Shown here piece by piece: positions 47,910 through 56,766 of a DNA stretch of 64,000 bases. Positions within the stretch are counted from its first letter, which is position 1, and every line of letters begins with the position of its first letter. Origin of the DNA: Flavobacterium sp. ASV13 (lineage in GTDB: Bacteria > Bacteroidota > Bacteroidia > Flavobacteriales > Flavobacteriaceae); contig NZ_JQJY01000010.1 in the NCBI RefSeq assembly GCF_000745775.1, positions 62,001 through 126,000 on the forward strand. Direction: 5' to 3'. The notes under the pieces were generated by a model. That model searched no databases. It saw nothing but the letters and a program-made list of their open reading frames with translations, and was not told the origin of the DNA. A program made the translations under genes and the position numbers.

Positions 47910-47999
47910 ATGCCATCAGAAATTATAATAAATGCAGCGAATCTCATGTAATTAATCGAACTGCCGAAGTTCTATTAGAGCATTTAACAAAACAATAGC
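47910..47999 (+). CDS. Possible 29-residue small protein after DUF892
   Basis: A short ORF with ATG at 47910 and TAG at 47997-47999, reading MPSEIIINAAKSH and then VINRTAEVLLEHLTKQ. The amphipathic helical composition looks protein-like. The stop lies inside the 5' arm of the operon terminator, so translation would run into the hairpin. It could be a real microprotein or the tail of a decayed gene. Confidence 0.3.
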
Positions 48000-48027
48000 C
48001 AACGAAATATCGTTGGCTATTGTTTTT
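47990..48027 (+). terminator. Terminator of the catalase-DUF892 operon
   Basis: AACAATAGCCAACGA pairs with TCGTTGGCTATTGTT around a short AATA loop and is followed by T residues. It is one of the strongest hairpins in the window. Confidence 0.87.
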
Positions 48028-48093
48028 ATGATAATTCAATCTTAAGTACATTATTATCAATACCTTCGTATAACCAGTTTAATTCTACGAAAA

Positions 48094-49704
48094 ATGTTCT
48101 CTAATCAAACAAAAATAATTTTGTTCCTCCTTGTATTATTTGCAATTGGAGACTTAAATGCCTCGCCTTTTTTAAAAGATTTAAAGCAAGTTGAAACGTC
48201 TGAAATGACGTTGCTTGTTCCTGAGAATAATATTGATGAAGAACCTGCTTATACAGAACAACAAGTAAAAAAAGCCGAAAAATCATTAAATAGGCTTCAC
48301 GAAAACATCGATAAAGTCAAAATCCTGTTGCAAATAAGCGACTGGTATGAAGCTTCTTACGACAATCCTAAAACATTAGAAAAAGCATTTCACTATGCCG
48401 AAGATGCCCTTAGAATAAGTCAAGCCTTGCATTCTAATATTTATATTGGAAAATGTTATCTGCAACTTTCAATGGTGTATCAGTTGAGAAATAAGGATTC
48501 GATGATTGAAGTTACCGCCAGAAAAGCAATCGCGGCATTGAGCAAAACAAATCAGTTAGATGATTTGGCAGAATCCTGGGTCATGGTTTGGTCGGCAAAA
48601 ATGAGAACAAGAAAACCAATACCTGAAAGATTGGTTCCTATTTTCAAAGCTGCAGCCATATTTGAAAAATCAGGAAACAATCAAAGAATTGGTGATTGCT
48701 ATCGAGAAATTAGCGAACTCTATTTTTCTTATTCGGATTTTAATAAATCGCTAAATTTTCTAAATAAAGCCGTATTTTTTTATAAAGCAGCGCATCTAAA
48801 AGAAGACGAAATTTTACCTATTTCTTCCAGACTGAATATTATTTACGAAGCCGATAAAAGAAATCGGGATATTATAAGACTTAAAAACACAACACTTTTG
48901 CAGGAAAGCAGACTTAAAAATGAGGTGTTTTTGCGTAATTCGATGATAACTTTTGTGGTACTCTTACTTATAATTCTTGGATTGCTTTACAAAAGCTATA
49001 GGTTCAAGAAAAAAACAAATATAATTCTGGAAACACAACAAGATGAAATAAATAAAAAAAATAATACACTACAAAATCTGGTTGTCGAAAAGGAATGGCT
49101 GTTGCGAGAAATTCATCATCGCGTAAAAAACAATCTGCATATGGTTGTTGGTTTATTGGCGAGTCAGGCTGAATTTCTAAAAAATGAAGAAGCGATTCAG
49201 GCTATCAACAGTAGTCATAACAGAATTCAGGCCATGTCTTTGATTCATCAAAAATTATATCAATCGGAAAATTTATCTATTATTGATATGCCTTCTTATA
49301 TTTTTGAATTAACGGAATATCTAAAAGATTCTTTCGAAATTAGAAACAACATTCGTTTCATTCTTGATATTGATAGTTTCAGTCTGCCGCTGTCACATTC
49401 AATTCCAATTGGACTTATTTTTAATGAAGCTGTTACGAATGCTATAAAATATGCCTTTCCAAATCGCACAAATAATATTATTACAATTTCGCTTAAAGTA
49501 ACTGACGACGAAAACTATAAATTAATTGTTCACGACAATGGTATTGGGCTTCCACCCGATTTTGATCCTTACAACAATCCTTCTTTAGGTATAAAATTAA
49601 TGCATGGATTATCTGCAGATATCGAAGGAAAGTTTTTAATTACGAATTCAAATGGTACTAAAATATCATTGGAATTTACTTTCAAAGAAAATAATCTTCA
49701 TTAA
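48094..49704 (+). CDS. Sensor histidine kinase, TPR sensor plus HisKA_2 type
   Basis: A 536-residue kinase. The signal or anchor covers residues 1-24. A helical TPR-like sensor region (about 55-260: AFHYAEDALRISQALH, CYREISELYFSYSDFNKSLNF) precedes one membrane helix (about 284-299, FVVLLLIILGLLY). The kinase core is the HisKA_2/LytS-like kind with LLREIHHRVKNNLHMV, phosphoacceptor probably His341. The ATPase has NEAVTNAIKYAFPN (N box) and HDNGIGLP (G1). The response regulator starts 14 nt downstream, so the two almost certainly form one system. The signal is unknown. Confidence 0.92.
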   Translation: MFSNQTKIILFLLVLFAIGDLNASPFLKDLKQVETSEMTLLVPENNIDEEPAYTEQQVKKAEKSLNRLHENIDKVKILLQISDWYEASYDNPKTLEKAFHYAEDALRISQALHSNIYIGKCYLQLSMVYQLRNKDSMIEVTARKAIAALSKTNQLDDLAESWVMVWSAKMRTRKPIPERLVPIFKAAAIFEKSGNNQRIGDCYREISELYFSYSDFNKSLNFLNKAVFFYKAAHLKEDEILPISSRLNIIYEADKRNRDIIRLKNTTLLQESRLKNEVFLRNSMITFVVLLLIILGLLYKSYRFKKKTNIILETQQDEINKKNNTLQNLVVEKEWLLREIHHRVKNNLHMVVGLLASQAEFLKNEEAIQAINSSHNRIQAMSLIHQKLYQSENLSIIDMPSYIFELTEYLKDSFEIRNNIRFILDIDSFSLPLSHSIPIGLIFNEAVTNAIKYAFPNRTNNIITISLKVTDDENYKLIVHDNGIGLPPDFDPYNNPSLGIKLMHGLSADIEGKFLITNSNGTKISLEFTFKENNLH

Positions 49705-49718
49705 TTTAAATCTATAAA

Positions 49719-51668
49719 ATGTCAAAATCATTAAAAATTCTTATTGTTGAAGATCAATTTGTAGAAGCAAATCATTTGCGATTGATGCTGAAAAAAGCAG
49801 GTCATTCTGTTACCGGAATGGCGCGTTCAGTGGCAGATGCCAAATATTATATTGCCCAGGAAAGACCAGAATTGGTTTTATTGGATATTTTTCTATCAGG
49901 AAAAGAAACAGGTATTGACCTTGCCGAAATATTAAAAGATGATAATATTCCATTTATTTATCTTTCTGCAAATTCAAATGAACAAGTGCTTAGTAAAGCA
50001 AAATTAACGCATCCGTATGGTTTTTTGGTAAAGCCTTTTAGAGAACAGGATTTATTGGTTACAATTGAAATTGCCAAATATCATCAGGAACACGGAATAG
50101 AATCTTCTATTCGCAGAGAGCTTTTATTTCAGAAACAACTCAAAGCGATTGTCAAAAAAAGCGGTACTTGGGATGACAGAGTTCTTAATATTGTCACTTC
50201 TTTACAATCGCTCATTTCGTTTGATCTTGTAATGGCTGTTTTTTATGTCGATAGCAAATTATCCAACAGAGTTTTAGGCTACGCCCGAACAGGTTTGCAT
50301 GAATATCAAAAAATTGGAATTGAAGAGTTGCAGAATATTACCGCTTTAAAAGAATCTGAAATAAATGATTTAAGAAACAGAAGCCAAGTAGAAACTGTAG
50401 CCACTTTTTATAACAATCAGGATTTTACAAAAATATGCGATAAAACGCCTATCAAAAAAATGATTGCGAATTCTATGAATATGAAATCCAATCTAATGCT
50501 GCCAGTTCCTTTGACACTGCATGAAAATGGCGGATTATATTTGTCATTTTTCAGCAAACAAGCTGATAATTACAACAAAAACCATCTTACATTATGCGAC
50601 AGACTTCAGGAACCTTTAATTTATGCTATTGAAAATTTAATCAATGCCGACAAAAAATTAGTCCAAAAAACAAATTCAGCCGTAAGTACAAATACAGGCA
50701 AAAATGTAAAAATATCTGGCTTTGAATCCATTGTGGGTAAAAGTCCGGCTTTATTAAAATTATTTGATCATATTTTACAAGTCGCTCCGGCAGATACAAC
50801 TGTTTTAATTACCGGAGAAAGCGGAACGGGAAAAGAAAGTATTGCTAATAGCATTCAGCAATTATCGGATAGAAAAAATCAGCCTTTTGTAAAAATTAAT
50901 TGCTCTGCATTACCTCCAAGTTTAATAGAATCTGAACTATTTGGTCATGAAAAAGGATCTTTTACAGGAGCCACAGAAAAACGAATTGGCAAGTTTGAAC
51001 AAGCCAACAACGGAACATTATTTTTAGATGAAATTGGAGATATGCCGCTTGAAATGCAGGCAAAATTACTTCGCGCCATTCAGGAAAAAGAAATTGAACG
51101 TGTTGGCGGAAATGTTCCCATAAAAGTAAACGTTAGAATAATTGCTGCAACAAATTGTAATCTTGAAAAAGAAGTCGCAGATGGTCGCTTCCGACTTGAT
51201 TTATATTATCGATTAAATGTTTTTCCAATTCAATTGCCACCACTTAGAGAACGCAAAGAAGATATCGGTCTTTTAGCTCGTCATTTTATTGCTGTGTATA
51301 GCGTTAAAACGGGAAAAAATGTAACCGAAATAGCTGAAAATGCTTTAAAAAGCCTTTTATCATATCAATGGCCCGGAAATATTCGCGAACTCGAAAATCT
51401 TATCGAAAGAAGTATTCTTTTGGCAAAAACGAATACCATTGAACATATTCCACTTCCTGCTTTTGATGAAATTAAAATAAGCAATTCGGCAAATGAATGG
51501 TATTTTAAAACTATTCAGGAAAACGAAAGAGAGCATATTATTAATGTTTTAGAAAAATGCAACGGAAGAATCAGAGGCGCAGGCGGAGCATCTGAAATAT
51601 TAGGCCTTCCTCCTACTACTTTGGCTTCAAGAATGCAGAAATTGGGTATTAAGAGAAGTCACTTTTAA
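49719..51668 (+). CDS. Sigma-54-dependent response regulator (REC, GAF-like, AAA+, Fis-type HTH)
   Basis: A 649-residue bacterial enhancer-binding protein. The receiver (1-120) has phosphoacceptor Asp56 in LVLLDIFLSG and the Lys105-Pro pair. Residues about 140-315 resemble a GAF sensor. The AAA+ domain (about 335-575) carries Walker A GESGTGKES (366-374), GSFTGA at 413-418 (consensus GAFTGA with Ala changed to Ser) and Walker B LFLDEIG (434-440). The C-terminal HTH (about 605-645) includes GGASEILGLPPTTLASRMQK. It should activate sigma-54 promoters when phosphorylated by the kinase encoded just upstream. Targets may be the hydrolase genes downstream, but I could not find a correct -24/-12 site there. 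Confidence 0.95.
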   Translation: MSKSLKILIVEDQFVEANHLRLMLKKAGHSVTGMARSVADAKYYIAQERPELVLLDIFLSGKETGIDLAEILKDDNIPFIYLSANSNEQVLSKAKLTHPYGFLVKPFREQDLLVTIEIAKYHQEHGIESSIRRELLFQKQLKAIVKKSGTWDDRVLNIVTSLQSLISFDLVMAVFYVDSKLSNRVLGYARTGLHEYQKIGIEELQNITALKESEINDLRNRSQVETVATFYNNQDFTKICDKTPIKKMIANSMNMKSNLMLPVPLTLHENGGLYLSFFSKQADNYNKNHLTLCDRLQEPLIYAIENLINADKKLVQKTNSAVSTNTGKNVKISGFESIVGKSPALLKLFDHILQVAPADTTVLITGESGTGKESIANSIQQLSDRKNQPFVKINCSALPPSLIESELFGHEKGSFTGATEKRIGKFEQANNGTLFLDEIGDMPLEMQAKLLRAIQEKEIERVGGNVPIKVNVRIIAATNCNLEKEVADGRFRLDLYYRLNVFPIQLPPLRERKEDIGLLARHFIAVYSVKTGKNVTEIAENALKSLLSYQWPGNIRELENLIERSILLAKTNTIEHIPLPAFDEIKISNSANEWYFKTIQENEREHIINVLEKCNGRIRGAGGASEILGLPPTTLASRMQKLGIKRSHF

Positions 51669-51840
51669 ATTGTTAATTGTTAATGGTTAATTGTTAATGG
51701 TGAATTATTAATTTTACTGATATTGTGAAATATCTATTGATTTTACTTTTAATGAAAATCAATTAGACATTTCAATTCATTTCTCTTTTTACACTATCAA
51801 TAATTTACAATTCACCATTAACAATTAATAATTAAAAAAA
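51669..51840. repeat. Intergenic repeat element with 20-bp inverted arms
   Basis: A unit TTAATTGTTAATGG occurs twice in tandem near 51674-51700. A 20-bp arm ending in GGTGAATT (to 51706) has its exact inverse starting AATTCACC at 51809, about 100 bp away. Such TTAATTGTTAATGG elements are common between genes in Flavobacteria. Residual bases up to 51987 hold no clear promoter. Confidence 0.55.
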
Positions 51841-51987
51841 CGATATTAAGTTACTCGTTTTCCGTTTTTCAACGATATATAGTTTGGTATAGCTTTCTTT
51901 AAAATATATAAATAACTAAAAATCAATAACTTAAATAAAAGGTTCGGTTTTAGTTTATAGCTTGGCATAACATTAAAACAATGTATT

Positions 51988-52776
51988 ATGCTAACTGAAA
52001 ACCCTACTACAATTCTTTTTATCACGGGCGCTTTTGTCAGTAATAAATGTTGGGATGAGTGGAAAGACTTTTTTGAAAGTAAAGGCTTTAAAACTCTTGC
52101 ACCGGCGTGGCCCTATAAAGATGCTCCTGCGAGTGTTTTACGTGATCGTCATCCTGATCCTCAAATTGCGGGATTACGATTAACGCATCTTATTGAACAT
52201 TTTGAAAATATTGCTAAAAATCTGCCGCACAAACCTATTATAATTGGCCATTCTATTGGCGGACTGGTAGCACAGATACTTTTACAGCGCAACTTAGCAT
52301 CGGCTGCAATTGCTATACATTCTGTTCCTCCTCAAGGAATTATGACTTTTAAATTTTCTTTTTTGAAAGCTGGTTGGGGACCTCTTGGTTTTTTCACCTC
52401 AACAAAAAAAACTTTCTTAATGAGTTTTCCGCAATGGCAATACGCCTTTACAAACGGAATGCCCGAAGAATGGCAAGATAAAGCCTATTGCGAATCTGTA
52501 ATTCCGGAATCTAAATTAATTGTTCGCGATACTATAACCTCAGCTGCAAAAGTAGATTTTAAAGCGCCTCACAAACCATTATTACTAATTGCAGGATCTG
52601 CAGATCATACTATTCCCGAATCGCTCAATTATTCCAATTATAAAAAATACACTGATAAAGATTCTGTTACAGACTTCAAGGTTTTTCCAGACAGAAACCA
52701 TTTTGTTCTGAATCAGCCTGGCTGGCAGGAAATTGCAGTTTACATACAAGACTGGATTGCAAAACAACATCCATAA
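51988..52776 (+). CDS. Alpha/beta hydrolase
   Basis: A 262-residue cytoplasmic alpha/beta hydrolase. The nucleophile is Ser89 in IIGHSIGG. The acid is probably the Asp in IAGSADHTIPE and the base the His in DRNHFVLNQPGW, giving a full Ser-Asp-His triad. The start at 51988 (MLTEN) is preceded by another in-frame-shifted ATG at 51981 that is not usable. The family covers esterases, C-C hydrolases and lipases, and the substrate is not evident. It is the first of a series of plus-strand hydrolases after the sigma-54 regulator. Confidence 0.88.
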   Translation: MLTENPTTILFITGAFVSNKCWDEWKDFFESKGFKTLAPAWPYKDAPASVLRDRHPDPQIAGLRLTHLIEHFENIAKNLPHKPIIIGHSIGGLVAQILLQRNLASAAIAIHSVPPQGIMTFKFSFLKAGWGPLGFFTSTKKTFLMSFPQWQYAFTNGMPEEWQDKAYCESVIPESKLIVRDTITSAAKVDFKAPHKPLLLIAGSADHTIPESLNYSNYKKYTDKDSVTDFKVFPDRNHFVLNQPGWQEIAVYIQDWIAKQHP

Positions 52777-52827
52777 AATTTAAAACCAATTATTTATTAA
52801 CCAATTATTCCAATAAAATTTAAGATT

Positions 52828-53844
52828 ATGAAAACGAATTTAGTAAACAGCACTTATTTAAACTTCAAAAGTAAAACTACACAGTTTTTACTTTTAGGAT
52901 TTACACTATTGACTTTAATTTCATGCAACAAAAAAGCAGAAGAAACTCCTGCCGTAGCATCTACACCAACAACAGAAACTCCCGAAGTTGCTCCTGCAAA
53001 CCCACCATCCAATTTTAAACATGCAACAGCAACTGTAAACGGAATCAAAATTCATTACGTGATTGGCGGACAAGGCGATCCTTTGGTTTTGGTTCACGGT
53101 TTTGGGCAAAACTGGTACATGTGGAATCGTTTATTGCCAGAACTTTCTAAACATTTTACTGTAATCGCTCCTGATTTAAGAGGTGTCGGAGAATCTGACA
53201 AACCAGAAGGCGGTTATGATAAAAAAACAATGGCATCTGATATTCATGAATTAGTGAATCAGCTTGGGTATAAAAAAATCAATTTGGCCGGACATGACAT
53301 CGGACTTATGGTGGCGTATGCTTATGCAGCGCAATATGGTGACAGCGTAAACAAATTGGCTTTGATGGATGCACTTTTACCTGGAATTGAACCAGTTTGG
53401 TCAAATGTAAAAGGATCTGCTTGGTGGTTTGGTTTCTTTGCATGGCCGGCTTCTGGGGATATTGTTAAAGGAAAAGAAAAAGAATTCTTAACTAATTTCT
53501 GGCCAGTTGTAGGACATGTAAAAGATCCGTTTACTGCCGAAGAAACTACAGAATTTATTAGAGCTTATGCCGTTGAAGGTGGCACAACTGCTGCATTTAA
53601 ATGGTTTGGCGCTTTTGATCAGGATGGAAAAGACAATTTAGTATTCGCAAAGAAAAAGCTGAAAATGCCATTATTAGCAATGGGCGGTGAATACTTCGCA
53701 GCAGCTTTTCTTAAAGATCACTCAAAATTAGTTGCAGAAAATGTTACCGAATCTAAAATTGCTGGTTCAGGACATTGGTTAGTTCAGGAAAATACAGCTC
53801 AGGTACAAAAAGATTTACTAGCCTTTTTCTGGCTAAATAATTAA
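52828..53844 (+). CDS. Lipoprotein alpha/beta hydrolase, epoxide-hydrolase/dehalogenase type
   Basis: A 338-residue hydrolase with a lipoprotein signal (lipobox LISC, acceptor Cys33) and a Thr/Pro/Ala-rich linker. The fold carries VHGFGQNWYMW (oxyanion hole) and NLAGHDIG, where the nucleophile is Asp157 rather than Ser. That is the hallmark of epoxide hydrolases and haloalkane or fluoroacetate dehalogenases. The base is the His in GSGHWLVQE. It is probably anchored in the periplasm or on the surface. The next gene, an exported amidohydrolase, starts 5 nt after its stop, so the two are translationally close partners. Confidence 0.9.
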   Translation: MKTNLVNSTYLNFKSKTTQFLLLGFTLLTLISCNKKAEETPAVASTPTTETPEVAPANPPSNFKHATATVNGIKIHYVIGGQGDPLVLVHGFGQNWYMWNRLLPELSKHFTVIAPDLRGVGESDKPEGGYDKKTMASDIHELVNQLGYKKINLAGHDIGLMVAYAYAAQYGDSVNKLALMDALLPGIEPVWSNVKGSAWWFGFFAWPASGDIVKGKEKEFLTNFWPVVGHVKDPFTAEETTEFIRAYAVEGGTTAAFKWFGAFDQDGKDNLVFAKKKLKMPLLAMGGEYFAAAFLKDHSKLVAENVTESKIAGSGHWLVQENTAQVQKDLLAFFWLNN

Positions 53845-53848
53845 AATC

Positions 53849-55612
53849 ATGAAAAAACTATTTTTAATACTATCGTTTTTTGCGGGCTTGTTATCTCAAG
53901 CCCAGCAAAAAGCTGATCTGATTATTTATAATGGAAAAATTGCAACCATGCAGAAACAAAACGAATTTGTTCAGGCAATTGCAATGAAAGATGGAATTAT
54001 TCTGGACATTGGTACCGAAAAAAATATTCTTTCGACTTATAAATCCTCAGAAACAAAATTGATCGATGCTAAAGGAAAAACCGTAATTCCAGGATTGAAT
54101 GACAGTCACATGCACGTTATTCGCGAAGGTTTGAATTATAATTCTGAATTGCGTTGGGACGGCGTAAAAACCTTAAAACGTGCTATGGAAATGCTGAAAG
54201 AACAAGCAGCAAGAACTCCAGACGGCGTTTGGATCAAAGTGATTGGAGGCTGGAACGAATTTCAATTTGAAGAAAAAAGACAACCAACAATTGATGAAAT
54301 CAACGCTGCAGTTCCTGATAAACCTGTTTTTATAACGTATTTGTATGGAAAAGCTTTTCTAAACAAAAAGGGTATTGAAGTTTTAAAATATACAAAAGAC
54401 ACTAAATATGAAGGAAGCCTTTTAGAGCAAGATGCTAACGGAAATTTGACTGGTTTAATGTACGCCAAAGAAACTCCAAAAGCCATTTATACGACTTTGG
54501 GTTTAACAACAAAATTAAGTCCGGAAGAGCGCATTAATAGCTCGATTCAATTCAATCACGAATTAAATCGTTTCGGATTAACAAGCGTCATTGATGCAGC
54601 CGGCGGAAGCCAAAATTTTCCTGCTGATTATGTTACGTCTCTTGAATTGGCGAAACAAAATAAATTAAGTCTTAGGATTTCCTATTATCTATTTGCACAG
54701 CAAAAAGGGAAAGAATTACAAGATTATGAAAAATGGGTTGCGACAACTCAAATTAATAAAAATGATAATCTGATTGTGGCGAATGGTTATGTTGAAGAAG
54801 GTGCTGGAGAAAATATCGTGGCTTCGGCTGCTGATTTTGAAAATTTCTTAGAACCAAGAATTGTTTTATCTGATGAAATGGAAGCCGATTTAGAACCTAT
54901 TATTCGCTTATTAGCCAAAAACAAATGGCCTTTCCGTTTGCATGCCACTTATGGAGAATCAATTGACAGAATGCTGAATGTTTTTGAAAAAGTGAATAAG
55001 GAAATTCCGTTTAATGGATTGCGCTGGTTTTTTGATCACGCCGAAACCATTACGCCATCTGAATTGGAACGCGTGAAAAAACTTGGTGGCGGTATTGCAG
55101 TACAATTCAGAATGTATTATCAGGGAGAATTATATAATAAATTGTACGGAGCTCCAAAAACACAGTTGCCTCCAATTAAAAAAATGCTTGAATTAGGAAT
55201 TCCTGTCGGAATGGGAACTGATGCAACCCGAATTTCAACTTTCAATCCTTGGATGGCTTTGCATTGGCTTTTGACTGGAAAAACGATTGGCGGCATGCAG
55301 TTCTGGCCTAAAGATCAGGTTTTAGACAAATTCACCGCTTTAAAATTATATACTTCAGGAAGTGCTTGGTTTTCTGGTGAAGAAAAAGACAAAGGAAAAT
55401 TGGTAAAAGGAATGTATGCGGATATGGCGATTTTATCTGATGATTATTTCTCAGCAAAAACAGATGACGTTCGAAAAATCGAATCGGTTTTGACGATTGT
55501 AAATGGAAAAATTGTTTACGCTTCCGCGGAATATAAAGCCTTGAGTCCAGAAATTCCTGCGGTAATTCCGGATTGGTCTCCTGTGAAATATTTTGGAGGT
55601 TACCAGAAATAA
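53849..55612 (+). CDS. Exported YtcJ-type amidohydrolase
   Basis: A 587-residue metal-dependent amidohydrolase with a Sec signal (1-18, LLSQAQQ). Family blocks are KTVIPGLNDSHMHVIREGLNY (HxH metal site), LHATYGES, FFDHAETI and GMGTDATRIST (Asp at the active site). YtcJ-type enzymes cleave amide or related bonds in small molecules. It is roughly half identical by eye to the cytoplasmic copy at 61690-63576, which has no signal peptide. The neighbouring genes are an Asp-nucleophile hydrolase lipoprotein and an MBL-fold protein. Confidence 0.9.
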   Translation: MKKLFLILSFFAGLLSQAQQKADLIIYNGKIATMQKQNEFVQAIAMKDGIILDIGTEKNILSTYKSSETKLIDAKGKTVIPGLNDSHMHVIREGLNYNSELRWDGVKTLKRAMEMLKEQAARTPDGVWIKVIGGWNEFQFEEKRQPTIDEINAAVPDKPVFITYLYGKAFLNKKGIEVLKYTKDTKYEGSLLEQDANGNLTGLMYAKETPKAIYTTLGLTTKLSPEERINSSIQFNHELNRFGLTSVIDAAGGSQNFPADYVTSLELAKQNKLSLRISYYLFAQQKGKELQDYEKWVATTQINKNDNLIVANGYVEEGAGENIVASAADFENFLEPRIVLSDEMEADLEPIIRLLAKNKWPFRLHATYGESIDRMLNVFEKVNKEIPFNGLRWFFDHAETITPSELERVKKLGGGIAVQFRMYYQGELYNKLYGAPKTQLPPIKKMLELGIPVGMGTDATRISTFNPWMALHWLLTGKTIGGMQFWPKDQVLDKFTALKLYTSGSAWFSGEEKDKGKLVKGMYADMAILSDDYFSAKTDDVRKIESVLTIVNGKIVYASAEYKALSPEIPAVIPDWSPVKYFGGYQK

Positions 55613-55744
55613 CAACAACAAGAATAGCACGCAGATGACACAGATTTGGGCAGATTGACGCAGATTTTTTATAACTTATCTGTGAGAATCCGTTTCATCA
55701 GTTCAATCCGTGGGCTAACTTTTAAAACTTATAAATAATACATC
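55613..55744. repeat. Intergenic repeat of the GCAGATGACACAGATTT type
   Basis: This gap is filled by a sequence with repeated CACAGATT/GCAGATT and inverse ATCTGTG/ATCCGT words, a layout often seen as a dispersed element between genes in Flavobacterium. Its role is unknown. Confidence 0.5.
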
Positions 55745-56764
55745 ATGAAAAATTATAAATCTATTTTAATTGCAATACTTTTTGTTGTCGTCTTTTTATC
55801 GGCACAAAAAACATATGCACAATTTCCAATGCCGCCCGAAGTTCCGATTTGGGATGCCAATAAAGTGACTTTGCAATTGCATAAAATCTCTGATAATGTC
55901 TACGCCGTTTCGCCATCAACAACTGAAACAGAAACTACGAAAGGAATTCCGCAGGCTACTTCGGCGGGATTTATTGTGGGTGATAAAGGCGTCTTATTAA
56001 TTGAAACTATGTTGAGCAAAAGATTATACGATCAATTATACAAACTGATTCGTTCTGTTACTCCAAAACCTATTGTTTATGCAGTGAATACAAGCGATCA
56101 CGGCGATCATTGTTTTGGAAATTATTTGCTTCCAAAAGAAACAATTTTAATCCAAAATGAATTCTGCAAAGAAAATTTAGCTAAGAATTTTGACGGAATC
56201 AAACAATTTATGATCATGCTTTTTGGAAAAGATCGCGGAATCGAACAAAGTGTGTATCGTCCCGCGGATCTTACAATTGCATTAAATCAAAGCTTGAAAC
56301 TAGATTTAGGCGGCGGTAAAATTGTGGAAATTATTAATACCGGAACAGCGCAATCTCCTGCCGATTTATTTGTATATTTAAAGGATTCAGACAAGAATGT
56401 ATTGTGGGCAGGAAATCCGTTTATTGCTGAAAGTCCGGCAATTCCCTGGCTTTTTGATGGTTATTTTTTGGAGCCTGTTCGCAATCTTCAAAAAATTTAT
56501 GATCTGATTGGAGACAATGATGTTGTGGTTCCCGGTCACGGCCGAATTACCAATAAAAAAGGAATAAAATATACAATCGATTATGTAAATGCTTTAAAGG
56601 AAAATGTAGAAAATGCCGTTAAAAAAGGAGAGACTTTAGATCAGGTAAAAGCGTCGGTGACGATGAAGGAATTTGATAAAGGTTATGTTCTTTTTAATTG
56701 GCTTCATTACAATTTCAATATTCCAAATGCATACAACGACATTAAGAAAAACTTAGGCAAATAG
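55745..56764 (+). CDS. Exported MBL-fold protein with altered metal ligands
   Basis: A 339-residue metallo-beta-lactamase-fold protein with a Sec signal (1-25). The usual HxHxDH motif reads Ser117-Asp-His119-Gly-Asp121-His122 in NTSDHGDHCFGN, so the first ligand is Ser. The third-His region reads NTGTAQSPADL with no His, the bridging Asp is replaced by Asn223 in WAGNPF, and only the last His264 in PGHGR is normal. It may therefore bind one metal or none, or use a different reaction. The gene is 2 nt upstream of an alginate-export-type porin gene and belongs to the hydrolase cluster. Confidence 0.85.
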   Translation: MKNYKSILIAILFVVVFLSAQKTYAQFPMPPEVPIWDANKVTLQLHKISDNVYAVSPSTTETETTKGIPQATSAGFIVGDKGVLLIETMLSKRLYDQLYKLIRSVTPKPIVYAVNTSDHGDHCFGNYLLPKETILIQNEFCKENLAKNFDGIKQFMIMLFGKDRGIEQSVYRPADLTIALNQSLKLDLGGGKIVEIINTGTAQSPADLFVYLKDSDKNVLWAGNPFIAESPAIPWLFDGYFLEPVRNLQKIYDLIGDNDVVVPGHGRITNKKGIKYTIDYVNALKENVENAVKKGETLDQVKASVTMKEFDKGYVLFNWLHYNFNIPNAYNDIKKNLGK

Positions 56765-56766
56765 CC

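Noticed and set aside
51894..51912. Possible sigma-54 promoter TTGGTAT...TTTCTTT before the alpha/beta hydrolase
   Set aside because: The -12 GC is missing at the required spacing.
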